Origin: Oscillospiraceae bacterium
GTDB taxonomy: Bacteria; Bacillota; Clostridia; Oscillospirales; Ruminococcaceae
NCBI GenBank assembly: GCA_024404915.1
Contig: JAKSPJ010000002.1
Coordinates: 1 to 64,000, forward strand
Length of the DNA: 64,000 nt
Reading direction: 5' to 3'
The notes under the pieces were generated by a model, which made no database searches, was not told the DNA's origin, and was given only the letters and a program-made list of their open reading frames with translations. Numbering within the stretch: position 1 is the stretch's first letter; every line of letters starts with the position of its first letter. The position numbers were made by a program, and so were the translations under genes. Shown here in pieces: positions 34,243 through 42,464 of the stretch.

Positions 34243-35933
34243 TGTGCTGCCTCCTGTTCTTCCTCTGTTTCTTCTCCGCCAAGAGCCTTGATAGTATCGG
34301 ACTTCAAGCCGCTCTTCATATTGATTCTGAAGTCAATCTTAAGGACATCGCCCAGCTCTTCATTATCATTATTGTTGTTGTTCTGAATTGGATTGCCCTC
34401 TTCATCAACCTGAGGCTGCTGCTGCTGCTTCTTGTCCTTCTTATCGTCCTGCTTCTTCTCAATGGTGTAGCCAGAGTAAGGAACGGACTGTACATCAGCC
34501 AATGCTCTGAGGTTCTTTGTCAGTGTCATCGGGATTTCAGACATCGGAATATCTGCCTCTTTGTCAACGCTGACAGAAACAGTGTAGACGCCTTCATCAA
34601 AATCCATTGTAATGAACTTCAGCTTTTCATTCTTCACCGGATCAGCGTCACCCAGGAATTCGGAAACTGTAGATACGATGGTATCCTGAATCTCCTCATA
34701 CTGTGCGCTCACTGGCTTCGGACGGCTGGTGTAAGCATTGTATGCATCGGTAACGCCTTCCAGATATGTGCTTACATCTGTACGGCGCTGTGTCAGCATC
34801 TCAATCTGTGCATCCAGATCCTTGGCAAGCTGGCTGTCCTGCTTTTCCTTAATAACCTCGATCTGCTTTTCAATGCTGTTGTTCTGGAGAGAAAGTGTCA
34901 GCCAGCCAGCGAAGCACAGTGCAGCAGAACCGATAACGGAAGCAAGGAGAATGAATGCATAAGAAGAGTCAGAACGAATCTTGTTGTTGTTAACCGTATC
35001 TGTTTCCAGAAGGTTGATACGCTCTGTCTCCTTGTTACGCTTAAACATTGCACCGATTGCATTTGCGTAGGAGGAGAACTCCAGGGATTCATAGCCATGA
35101 ATCTGCGGAGGAACATTGATGATGCTTGTACGGATGCCCATCTTTTCCAGTTCATTGGTCAGACGAACATACTCGTGTGTATCACCATAGAAGACAACAT
35201 TCTCAATTGCATCGCTGCCGGACTTGGACTTCTGGAACTGCAGCATACGGAAAATGTTCTCATTCACAGCTTCAAATACGTAGTCCTCAGAATCGTCATA
35301 GTCTTCTGCAGAAATAGAAGCAAAACGGGAGAAGGACAGCTGACCTTTTTCGTAAAGGTTCAGGGAGATGAAGTTGTTGTCAATCTGAACTGCCAGAAGC
35401 GGCATCTTAGACTTTGTCTTGCTGTCAGCAAGCAGAACCTTTGTAATGCAGTTGCAGCCGATCATAACGCTGCGGAGGCTGATCTGGAGCATGTTGAACA
35501 CACGCTTATAACAGTCAACCACCTCATACGGACAAGCAGTTGCCAGTACCTTTACTGCGCCTGCGGTCTGTTCGGAATCTCCCACAACGATGTAGGAAAC
35601 GGAGTAGGAATCATCGATGCCCAGCGCTGCAGCCATTTCTGCACGAACCATCTTCATGAAATCCTGCTGCTTTTCAGCCTTCTGAATATGCAGTTCCTTA
35701 AAGATTGTCATGTTGGAAGAAATGCTGACGATTGCTTCCTTATCCAGCATCTTGTTGGTACGCATAACCTGGTTAATCAAAGTAGCCAGACGCGGCACGT
35801 CACGAACGTGACCATTTACGATAACCTCTTCTTCGAGGTTCAGTGTAGCTGCCGTATTGATACGGATTTTTCCGTTGTTTTCAACACCCTTAATAATCCT
35901 GATATTACGGTCAGTAATGTCAAAAGAAAGCAT
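34239..35933 (-). CDS. PilM-PilN fusion protein
   Basis: 564 residues. Residues 1-310 are PilM-like (actin/FtsA-type ATPase fold: LSFDITDRNIRIIKG; LLAVQIDNNFISLNLYEKG; YANAIGAMF). Then NLLETDTVNNNKIRSD, a membrane helix at about 330-350, a coiled coil and a periplasmic-type domain as in PilN. In most Gram-positive pilus loci these are two genes; here they are one. The usual PilN N-terminal peptide that binds PilM (INLL) is present just before the helix, in cis. The tail is very rich in Gln, Asn and acidic residues (KKQQQQPQVDEEGNPIQNNN). The gene follows pilC after a 94-nt gap with a hairpin. Confidence 0.8.
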   Translation of the reverse strand: MLSFDITDRNIRIIKGVENNGKIRINTAATLNLEEEVIVNGHVRDVPRLATLINQVMRTNKMLDKEAIVSISSNMTIFKELHIQKAEKQQDFMKMVRAEMAAALGIDDSYSVSYIVVGDSEQTAGAVKVLATACPYEVVDCYKRVFNMLQISLRSVMIGCNCITKVLLADSKTKSKMPLLAVQIDNNFISLNLYEKGQLSFSRFASISAEDYDDSEDYVFEAVNENIFRMLQFQKSKSGSDAIENVVFYGDTHEYVRLTNELEKMGIRTSIINVPPQIHGYESLEFSSYANAIGAMFKRNKETERINLLETDTVNNNKIRSDSSYAFILLASVIGSAALCFAGWLTLSLQNNSIEKQIEVIKEKQDSQLAKDLDAQIEMLTQRRTDVSTYLEGVTDAYNAYTSRPKPVSAQYEEIQDTIVSTVSEFLGDADPVKNEKLKFITMDFDEGVYTVSVSVDKEADIPMSEIPMTLTKNLRALADVQSVPYSGYTIEKKQDDKKDKKQQQQPQVDEEGNPIQNNNNNDNEELGDVLKIDFRINMKSGLKSDTIKALGGEETEEEQEAAQ

Positions 35934-35975
35934 TTTTTAATTTCCACCTCTCTGTAGTTTTAAGTTGCGCTTTGA

Positions 35976-36002
35976 TGTGCAGCGGCTTTTGACCGCCGCA
36001 CA
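35976..36002 (-). terminator. Intercistronic hairpin after pilC
   Basis: Stem TGTGC-GCGG with CCGC-GCACA (one internal mismatch) between pilC and the PilM-PilN gene. No T-run, so likely not a complete terminator. Confidence 0.55.
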
Positions 36003-36027
36003 TTCATTCCACATTTTGTTTTCCTTA

Positions 36028-37221
36028 TTACTCGATGTTGCCGATAGAATCGTACAGTGCCGGGAAGAACGCTGCACAAACAAGACCGATAACGATACCG
36101 AGAATAATCAGCATGACCGGTTCCAGCAAAGAACAGAGACGCTTAACAGCGGAGTCTGCTTCTTCGTCATAGAACTCAGCGGTCTTTGCAAGAATATCAT
36201 CCAATGCACCGGCTTCTTCACCGACGAAGATGATAGAACAGAACATGGAATCGAAGATATCCGCTCTCTGAATGGAGGAACTCAGAGTTTCACCACTCTT
36301 AACCTCATCAATGATATCACGGAACTTCAAGGAAATGTAGCTGTTGTTCAGCGTATCAGCGGAACGCTTCAGACATTCAACCATCGGAAGACCGGATGAG
36401 TAAAGGGAAGCCATGGTCTGTGCGAAACGTGCAGTATAAATCTTAACAACCAGTTTACCGAATGCCGGACCTTTTATTATGAAGCGGTCCCATTTCAATC
36501 GGGTATCCGGCAGCTTCAGCATGTAGACAAATGCGAATATCAACGCTGCAACGATAAGCACCATAATCAGCCAGTGGGCCACGATGAATTTACCAATATT
36601 CATCATACCCTTTGTCAGACCAGGCATTTCATCAGGATCATCATACAAGTCCTCGAAGGTCGGCATGATGAACACGAAAACACCGATAACAACTGCAATA
36701 GTCAGGAATACCAGGATAATCGGGTAGACCATTGCGCTCTTGATTGTGTTGGCGAGTTTGTTCTGGTTTGCATAGTAGTCACTGAGACGCTGCATAATGA
36801 TATCCATCTGACCGGACGACTCACCTGCGCCGACCATTGAGGTCATCAGTGTGGGGAAGACGCTTCCGTGTACTTCCAGCGCATCCGAGAAGGATTCACC
36901 CTTCTGTACGTTCTCGTACACGTCCCGCCAAATATTTCGAGCAGCTTCGCTCTCCTGCTCTTTACAGAGAATGTCCAATGCCTTGACAAGTGTCAGACCG
37001 GATGTCAGCATTGCTGCCATCTGACGAGTTGCAAATGCAAGATCTTTTGTCTTGAATTTTTTAATCGTCTTTACACTGGTCTGTCGCTCCTTGTACTCGG
37101 TAACATACATTCCCTTTTCTCTGATTTTCGCCAGAAACTCCTGCTCATCTGTTGCGGTCATAACGCCCTTTCGGACATTACCGACTGCGTCTTTTGCCGT
37201 ATAAGCAAAACTTGTTGGCAT
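36028..37221 (-). CDS. pilC: PilC/GspF-type inner-membrane platform protein
   Basis: 397 residues, two GspF repeats each with membrane helices (AFATRQMAAMLTSGLTLVKALDIL ... and FAQTMASLYSSGLPMVECL). PilC is the membrane platform turned by PilB and PilT. AGGAGG lies 8 nt before ATG 37221; the frame stays open upstream but there is no alternative site. This is the first gene of the main pilus operon and is driven by the promoter at 37418-37446. Confidence 0.94.
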   Translation of the reverse strand: MPTSFAYTAKDAVGNVRKGVMTATDEQEFLAKIREKGMYVTEYKERQTSVKTIKKFKTKDLAFATRQMAAMLTSGLTLVKALDILCKEQESEAARNIWRDVYENVQKGESFSDALEVHGSVFPTLMTSMVGAGESSGQMDIIMQRLSDYYANQNKLANTIKSAMVYPIILVFLTIAVVIGVFVFIMPTFEDLYDDPDEMPGLTKGMMNIGKFIVAHWLIMVLIVAALIFAFVYMLKLPDTRLKWDRFIIKGPAFGKLVVKIYTARFAQTMASLYSSGLPMVECLKRSADTLNNSYISLKFRDIIDEVKSGETLSSSIQRADIFDSMFCSIIFVGEEAGALDDILAKTAEFYDEEADSAVKRLCSLLEPVMLIILGIVIGLVCAAFFPALYDSIGNIE

Positions 37222-37417
37222 AAAACCACCTCCTGCATGACTGTATTTAGAGTGTTTGGAAGCCTGCCGATGAGCGAAAACGGCTGCTTCTGTTTGTATC
37301 TGTGTGCAGGCCACGCAATCCGGATTCTTTCTGATTCCGATTTCACCATTTTGCTGTCTCCGAATTAATCATTCTGCAATTGGGCATAGCAAGAGCCACA
37401 CATAGATTCATAGAAAT

Positions 37418-37446
37418 ATTATACCACAGAAAAATTGCGATTGCAA
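37418..37446 (-). promoter_or_regulatory. Promoter of the main pilus operon
   Basis: Minus strand TTGCAA (37441-37446), 17-nt spacer, TATAAT (37418-37423). The leader to pilC is about 190 nt with no recognised element. Confidence 0.75.
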
Positions 37447-37491
37447 CTATGCTTTTATCCAAAATTTTGTCAATATTTTTAGTTGTTTCGA

Positions 37492-38523
37492 CTAAATGTC
37501 AGCCGGCCTTGCCATTGACTGCTTCACAATGATCCTGCCGGGGATGACATGTCTTGCTGCCGTCTTCTGTGGATTATCCAATCTGGCCAGCAAAAGTGCC
37601 ACCGCTGTGTGTGCCATCTCCGTCAGGTCAACTTCAACAGTTGTAATAGCAGGCACGCACATATCTGATACTGTGTAATTGTCATATCCCGTTACAGAGA
37701 CATCCTCCGGGACACGATATCCCTTCCGCTGCAAATCACCGATGACACGGAATGCCGTCTCATCACAGTTACAGACGAACGCTGTGGGCATCTCCTCCGG
37801 GAAATCATAGTCCGTCAAAGTAAAACCATTTGACAAACGATCCTTCAGCGTCCATTCCGGATGATATTCTATATGGTGTTCCATCAGGCAGCGGATATAG
37901 CCAAGAAAACGGTCGTGAATACTGCTGGTGGCAGTTACGGAGCCAATAAAACCGATTCTGGTATGGCCCAGGGACACCAGTCTGTCCGTCATCAGGTAGC
38001 TGTCATAGTAGTTATCGGAAATAACCGCATCAATGTCATTGTGTTTGTCATAGAAATCCAGAAACAGCATGGGAATATGCATATCCGCAAGATGTTCCAG
38101 ATAATTGGTGGACAGCTGTCCCACAATAATCAGGCCGCGCACTTGCCGTTCCAGAACAATCCGTGGAAGAACACATTCCTGTTCTGCCTGTTCCGACACA
38201 CTTTCATAGACAGCATACAAATTGCATCTGGTCAATTCCTTTGCCACTCCGGCAGTCAGGAACCAGTAAAAAGTTCCTCGTCCCCCTGCAAAGCGTTCAC
38301 TTGTTATAATGCCGATATTGCCGCCCTGCTGAACAACCTCCAGCGTATTTTTCTTCGGGGTACGGGGTGCGGAGGGCCGATATCCGAGTTCAGATGCCCT
38401 TTCCCGTATCCGTTTGCGCATTTCATCACTTACGCCGCCACGGTCATTGAGGGCATTGGATACCGTTACCACACTGACGCCCAGTTCTTTTGCAATATCT
38501 GACATTCGGACACCGTTTTTCAT
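37492..38523 (-). CDS. LacI/GalR family transcription regulator
   Basis: 343 residues. N-terminal HTH (RMSDIAKELGVSVVTVSNALNDRGGVSDEMRKRI) with hinge, then a periplasmic-binding-protein-like sugar-sensing domain (GFIGSVTATSSIHDRFLGY; VSVTGYDNYTVSDMCVPAITTVEVD). Such regulators usually answer to a carbohydrate. ATG 38523 has GGAGG 6 nt ahead; the upstream in-frame ATG lies before that site. No sugar-uptake genes are adjacent, so targets are unknown; its own leader contains TATAC...GTATA that may be an operator. Confidence 0.9.
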   Translation of the reverse strand: MKNGVRMSDIAKELGVSVVTVSNALNDRGGVSDEMRKRIRERASELGYRPSAPRTPKKNTLEVVQQGGNIGIITSERFAGGRGTFYWFLTAGVAKELTRCNLYAVYESVSEQAEQECVLPRIVLERQVRGLIIVGQLSTNYLEHLADMHIPMLFLDFYDKHNDIDAVISDNYYDSYLMTDRLVSLGHTRIGFIGSVTATSSIHDRFLGYIRCLMEHHIEYHPEWTLKDRLSNGFTLTDYDFPEEMPTAFVCNCDETAFRVIGDLQRKGYRVPEDVSVTGYDNYTVSDMCVPAITTVEVDLTEMAHTAVALLLARLDNPQKTAARHVIPGRIIVKQSMARPADI

Positions 38524-38592
38524 CGTCAGCCTCCGATTCAACTGTTATACCATAATATATAGTATAGGCAGTTATCAATAATTCTTTTTTCT

Positions 38593-38621
38593 ATTATACC
38601 ATAAATTCAGTCATTTGTAAA
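38593..38621 (-). promoter_or_regulatory. Promoter of the LacI-family gene
   Basis: Minus strand TTTACA (38616-38621), 17-nt spacer, TATAAT (38593-38598). The inverted repeat TATAC...GTATA at about 38547-38567 lies just downstream of the start of transcription. Confidence 0.7.
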
Positions 38622-38963
38622 CACCTTGCAGAAAAAAACTTTCTGTATAACACTAAAATGTGATATTTTGTCATAAGTCATTTTTCATTCTGCTGAACGG
38701 ATCAGAACACGATTAATAAAAGCTCCTCCGATTTGTGTATACTTCTCAAATTCGCATCTCATTCAATTATAATATTCGTCATTTTCCCACTTGCAAAAAC
38801 ACTATAAAATGTTGTATGATATTAGTAACGCCTTTCTGCTTGTTTTATGCACAAAATATGCAGAAAGAATTCATGCAGGTTGACGGAAATCGATTGATTG
38901 CTTCACTTCGGAAAGTCACTTCTGCAAATGCTGATTCTGGATTGAAAAGAAAGAGGTAAAAAC
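38622..38963 (+). promoter_or_regulatory. Upstream region of the lipoprotein gene with a possible promoter
   Basis: No gene is visible here. TTGCAA (38791-38796), an 18-nt spacer and TATGAT (38815-38820) form a modest promoter facing the lipoprotein gene, with a leader of about 135 nt. No clear structured element was recognised. Confidence 0.4.
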
Positions 38964-39797
38964 ATGACCAAGAAAATTTTAACTGTAATTTGTGCTTCCG
39001 CAATGATTCTGGCTGCCTGCACTTCCTGCGGCAATTCGAAAAAGAAAAACGATGACACACCCAAAACAACCACAGCCCCGGCTGATAAGGATAAAGCAGA
39101 AGACGAAAGCACTCCCGACAAGCAGACTCCCAATTCCGATGTTGCATTTGAGGATAAGACCATTGCCGGCTCCGGCGATGCCATTCTGGCAATTACCGAT
39201 GGCCAGTGGTACGTGCAGTACTGGGGTGCAGAGGAAGATATCCTGAGCTATGACGCAGAGATTGCACACATCGACAAGGACGGCGACTACACTGTCGGCG
39301 TCAATGTTGATACCCAGGGCGCAAAGTTCACAGTGACTGGTGATGCAAACAGTGATTACAGCTGTTCAGGTGTATCATTTGCCTGCATCAAGGTTCTGGA
39401 TGGTACCAAGCTTTATCCGAACATGAGTATCGAAATCAAGGAAATCCGTGTAGACGGCGAGCCTGTGGAGCTGAAGGCGAAGAACTATACTTCCTCCGAT
39501 GACAATGTCGAAATGCGTGCAAACATCATCAACACATTTGTCAAGCATTTCCCGGATGATGCACATACTGCGGAGGGTGCCCTCACCGGTGAATTCGGTG
39601 ATTATTCTTCCGTTATTCTTGACGAAGCGGCAGTTGCTTCCTGGAAAAAGATCGAAGTAGACTTCACTGTTACAGGCGTTTCCTCTGACGGTGCAGCAGC
39701 TGAAGAAAAAACCGAGGCAGAGTCTTCTGAGGAAGAATCCTCCCAGGAAGAAAGCGCAGAAGAGGAAAGCTCTGAAGAGGAGAGCTCCGAGGAGTAA
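38964..39797 (+). CDS. Lipoprotein with acidic Ser/Glu-rich tail
   Basis: 277 residues. Lipoprotein signal (AMILAACTSC, lipid-attached Cys19 or Cys22 depending on which lipobox is used), a Thr/Pro/Lys linker 28-55, a beta-rich extracellular domain of about 180 residues with regular Trp-Gly pattern (GQWYVQYWGAEEDILSY), reminiscent of a carbohydrate-binding beta-sandwich, and a repetitive tail of ESSEE units. GAGG precedes the ATG. No enzymatic motif is seen. It could be a solute-binding or polysaccharide-binding surface protein; the acidic tail may bind calcium. Confidence 0.7.
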   Translation: MTKKILTVICASAMILAACTSCGNSKKKNDDTPKTTTAPADKDKAEDESTPDKQTPNSDVAFEDKTIAGSGDAILAITDGQWYVQYWGAEEDILSYDAEIAHIDKDGDYTVGVNVDTQGAKFTVTGDANSDYSCSGVSFACIKVLDGTKLYPNMSIEIKEIRVDGEPVELKAKNYTSSDDNVEMRANIINTFVKHFPDDAHTAEGALTGEFGDYSSVILDEAAVASWKKIEVDFTVTGVSSDGAAAEEKTEAESSEEESSQEESAEEESSEEESSEE

Positions 39798-39817
39798 TAT
39801 TTCAGATACAAACAATA

Positions 39818-39850
39818 AAGGATGCTTCACAGCTGTGAGGCATCCTTTTT
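39818..39850 (+). terminator. Terminator of the lipoprotein gene
   Basis: Stem AAGGATGC with GCATCCTT enclosing a smaller TCACAG/CTGTGA hairpin, then TTTTT. Confidence 0.88.
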
Positions 39851-39851
39851 G

Positions 39852-40391
39852 TTATTCCTTTTCGTAGCCGTTAAACCACGCACGTTCTTCAAAGGCACGT
39901 TTTTTTACCGGTTTTATCGGCTCTGCCGCCTTCCCGATGGGCAATACACAAACCAGATCATGGGTTTCCTTCGGAACGCCCAGCAATGCCGCAATCCGTT
40001 CGCCCTGCAAATCTGCATCCGTCACATGTCCCTCAATCCAGCAGCTCTGATATCCCAGGTGAACAATCTCCAGAAGCATATTTTCGATGGCAGCAGAGTA
40101 GTCCTGCACTGCAAAACAGCGGTCTCTGCCAAAGCCATCCCGATAGGCAATTTTTCTGCGTGTCAGCACACAAATCAATGCGGGCGCAGTTTCGGCCAGA
40201 GGCGGCTGCATAATCTCCCGAATCCGAGCAAGTAGTTCAGGGTCATCCACTGCAATCAATGCAGGATTCTGCTTGTTGCAGCCGGAGGGGGCCGCAAGGC
40301 CCGCCTCCATAATCCGCTTTAAATCTCCTCGTGGCACTGCTTCCTGCAAATATGCTCCACGATAGCTGTGCCGTTCAAAAATCGCTTTCAT
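39852..40391 (-). CDS. Nitroreductase family protein
   Basis: 179 residues, FMN-dependent NADH oxidoreductase family. N-terminal RHSYRGAYLQEAVPR and APSGCNKQNPA flavin contacts, QDYSAAIENMLLEIVHLGYQSCWIEGH, and the late ERAWFNGY are family features. Its start overlaps the stop of the large flavoprotein gene (ATGA), so it belongs to that operon and probably uses NAD(P)H from the same redox pool. It is not closely similar to the nitroreductase at 4685-5350. Confidence 0.85.
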   Translation of the reverse strand: MKAIFERHSYRGAYLQEAVPRGDLKRIMEAGLAAPSGCNKQNPALIAVDDPELLARIREIMQPPLAETAPALICVLTRRKIAYRDGFGRDRCFAVQDYSAAIENMLLEIVHLGYQSCWIEGHVTDADLQGERIAALLGVPKETHDLVCVLPIGKAAEPIKPVKKRAFEERAWFNGYEKE

Positions 40392-42451
40392 TTTTTATCA
40401 ATGAGAATCCGCAGTGCGCCTGTCGGACATGCCTCTGCACACTTCATACAGTCCTTACAAACCAAAATGGTCTCCGGCTTGTTGAATTCCGGCTTCACGA
40501 CCGTGGGGAAGCCTCTTCCCACCAGGCCAAGAATGCCCTGCTTTGCGACCTCATCGCAGACACGCACACAAAGGCTGCACAGGATGCACTTGCCGTTGTT
40601 GCGTTCAATACATACCAGTCTGCGTTCTGTTTCAGCTGCATTCTTAACACCATCAAAACGCTCTGGATGAATCTCCTGCTGGTTTGCATAACGAATCAGC
40701 TTACAATCCGCATAGTCGTGGCAGCCGCATTCCAAACAACGCTTTGCTTCCTGCTGCACAGCTTCATCCGTAAAGCCAAGATTGACAGGTGCAAAATCCT
40801 TTCTGCGCTCTTCTGCAGGTCTGGTAGGCATTTCACAGCGTGGCTGCTTTTCACGGTCTGCCAGGTTTTCTGCTGTAACAGTTTTGGTAGAATAATACGG
40901 CGCACGGAATGCCTTCATTTCGCCGCAGAGTGCGGAATCCACCACCTTAGCGCAGCGGCCTGCTTCGCCAATGGCTTCAATTGCAATGGAAGCACCACGG
41001 TTTGTTGCATCGCCAATGGCATATACATTCGGCAGATTGGTCAGATATGTTGCCTCATCTGCCTCAATGGTACCCTTCCTGGTCAATGTTACCTGATCCA
41101 GGCCCTCCGGATTCAGGCGCTGGCCAATTGCCATGATAACCAGATTCACATCCAGATATTCAAATTTGCCCTCAACAGCCACAGGAGAACGACGGCCGGA
41201 AGCATCCGGTTCACCCAGTTCCATCACCTGAAGCTTCATCTGCTTAACACGGCCGTTTTCTCCGATAATCTCAGCAGGATTCGTAAGGAACTTATAGGAT
41301 ACGCCCTCTTCCATGGACTCTTCAATTTCGATATCTTCCGCAGGCATTTCTCCTCTGGTACGGCGGTAGATGACGTACACTTCATCCGCACCGCAGCGGA
41401 TTGCAGAACGGCAGGCATCCATTGCAGTATTACCGCCGCCGCAGACTGCCACCTTCTTTCCGGTCAGATCCGGAATTTCGCCCTCACCGGAGCTGATATC
41501 GTGAAGGAACTGAATACCGCCCACAACGCCTTCCAGGTCTTCACCGGGAACACGCATATTCATGCTGCTCCAGGCACCTGTTGCCAGAATGACTGCGTCA
41601 TATTCTCCACGGAGCTGTTCCAGTGTCACATCTTTTCCCAGACGGACATTCTGCTTCATTTCCACGCCAAGCTGTGCAATTTCAGCGATTTCCCGGTCAA
41701 GCACATCCTTCGGCAAACGATATGCAGGAATGCCGTAACGCAGCATGCCGCCCATTTTTGCAGAGGCATCCAGAATGGTCACTGCATGGCCCTTCTGACG
41801 GAGATAGTATGCAGCAGTCAGACCTGCAGGGCCGCCGCCCACAACAGCAACTTTCTTGCCTGTTTCCGCCGCAACAGCAGGACGATAGGTATCCTTTTCC
41901 AGGTCACGGTCCGCAGCATGTGCTTTCAGGAAAGCAATGGAAATCGGGGATTCCACCAGACGTCTGCGGCAATTCTGCTCACAGGGATGCGGACATACAC
42001 GGCCGATTGCAGCAGGGAGCGGCACCTTTTCCTTAATCAGCTCCACAGCACCATGGAAATCGCCCTGCGCAATCTTCTTTACATAGCCCTGACAGTCTGT
42101 ACCTGCAGGGCAATTCAGCTGACACGGACCACGGCAGTCACCTGTGTGGTCACTCATCAGCAATTCCAGTGCAATCTTGCGAGACTGGAGAACACGGTTT
42201 GTATCAAATCGGATGACATAACCCGGCATCACCTTTGCAGAACATGCACGCAGAAGCTTCGGAACAGGCTTGCCTCTGCCGTCATCGGTAACCTCCACAG
42301 CGCAAAGGCCGCATGCACCGTATACACGCACACTTTCGTCATTGCAGAGATTGGGAATTTCTATTCCATTTTCCTTTGCAGCCTGCAAAATGGTAAGGCC
42401 CTCTTCGCAGGTACAAGGAATTCCATTGATTGAAAACTGAATCTGACTCAT
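40388..42451 (-). CDS. Flavoprotein/iron-sulfur subunit (GltD/NfnB-like with 2Fe-2S ferredoxin domain)
   Basis: 687 residues. N-terminal 2Fe-2S domain (GACGLCAVEV and neighbouring Cys) and NuoG-type His/Cys region (HTGDCRGPCQLNCPAGTD), then a GltD-like FAD/NAD(P)-binding core: two dinucleotide folds (VAVVGGGPAGLTAAY and VAVCGGGNTAMD), AIGDATNRG, and a C-terminal pair of 4Fe-4S clusters (CILCSLCVRVC; CKDCMKCAEACPTG). It is the bifurcating NADPH-side subunit type. With the NuoF- and NuoE-like genes upstream it forms a cluster like the Sporomusa-type electron-bifurcating transhydrogenase (Stn). GGGAGG precedes the ATG. No hydrogenase or formate dehydrogenase catalytic subunit is nearby. Confidence 0.82.
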   Translation of the reverse strand: MSQIQFSINGIPCTCEEGLTILQAAKENGIEIPNLCNDESVRVYGACGLCAVEVTDDGRGKPVPKLLRACSAKVMPGYVIRFDTNRVLQSRKIALELLMSDHTGDCRGPCQLNCPAGTDCQGYVKKIAQGDFHGAVELIKEKVPLPAAIGRVCPHPCEQNCRRRLVESPISIAFLKAHAADRDLEKDTYRPAVAAETGKKVAVVGGGPAGLTAAYYLRQKGHAVTILDASAKMGGMLRYGIPAYRLPKDVLDREIAEIAQLGVEMKQNVRLGKDVTLEQLRGEYDAVILATGAWSSMNMRVPGEDLEGVVGGIQFLHDISSGEGEIPDLTGKKVAVCGGGNTAMDACRSAIRCGADEVYVIYRRTRGEMPAEDIEIEESMEEGVSYKFLTNPAEIIGENGRVKQMKLQVMELGEPDASGRRSPVAVEGKFEYLDVNLVIMAIGQRLNPEGLDQVTLTRKGTIEADEATYLTNLPNVYAIGDATNRGASIAIEAIGEAGRCAKVVDSALCGEMKAFRAPYYSTKTVTAENLADREKQPRCEMPTRPAEERRKDFAPVNLGFTDEAVQQEAKRCLECGCHDYADCKLIRYANQQEIHPERFDGVKNAAETERRLVCIERNNGKCILCSLCVRVCDEVAKQGILGLVGRGFPTVVKPEFNKPETILVCKDCMKCAEACPTGALRILIDKK

Positions 42452-42464
42452 TTTGCACCCTCCC

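Noticed and set aside
34242..35957. 571-codon plus-strand open frame opposite the PilM-PilN gene
   Set aside because: Antisense shadow; the minus-strand frame has recognisable pilus domains and ATGA coupling to PilO.
40331..42433. 700-codon plus-strand open frame opposite the flavoprotein gene
   Set aside because: Antisense shadow of a gene with clear FAD and iron-sulfur motifs.
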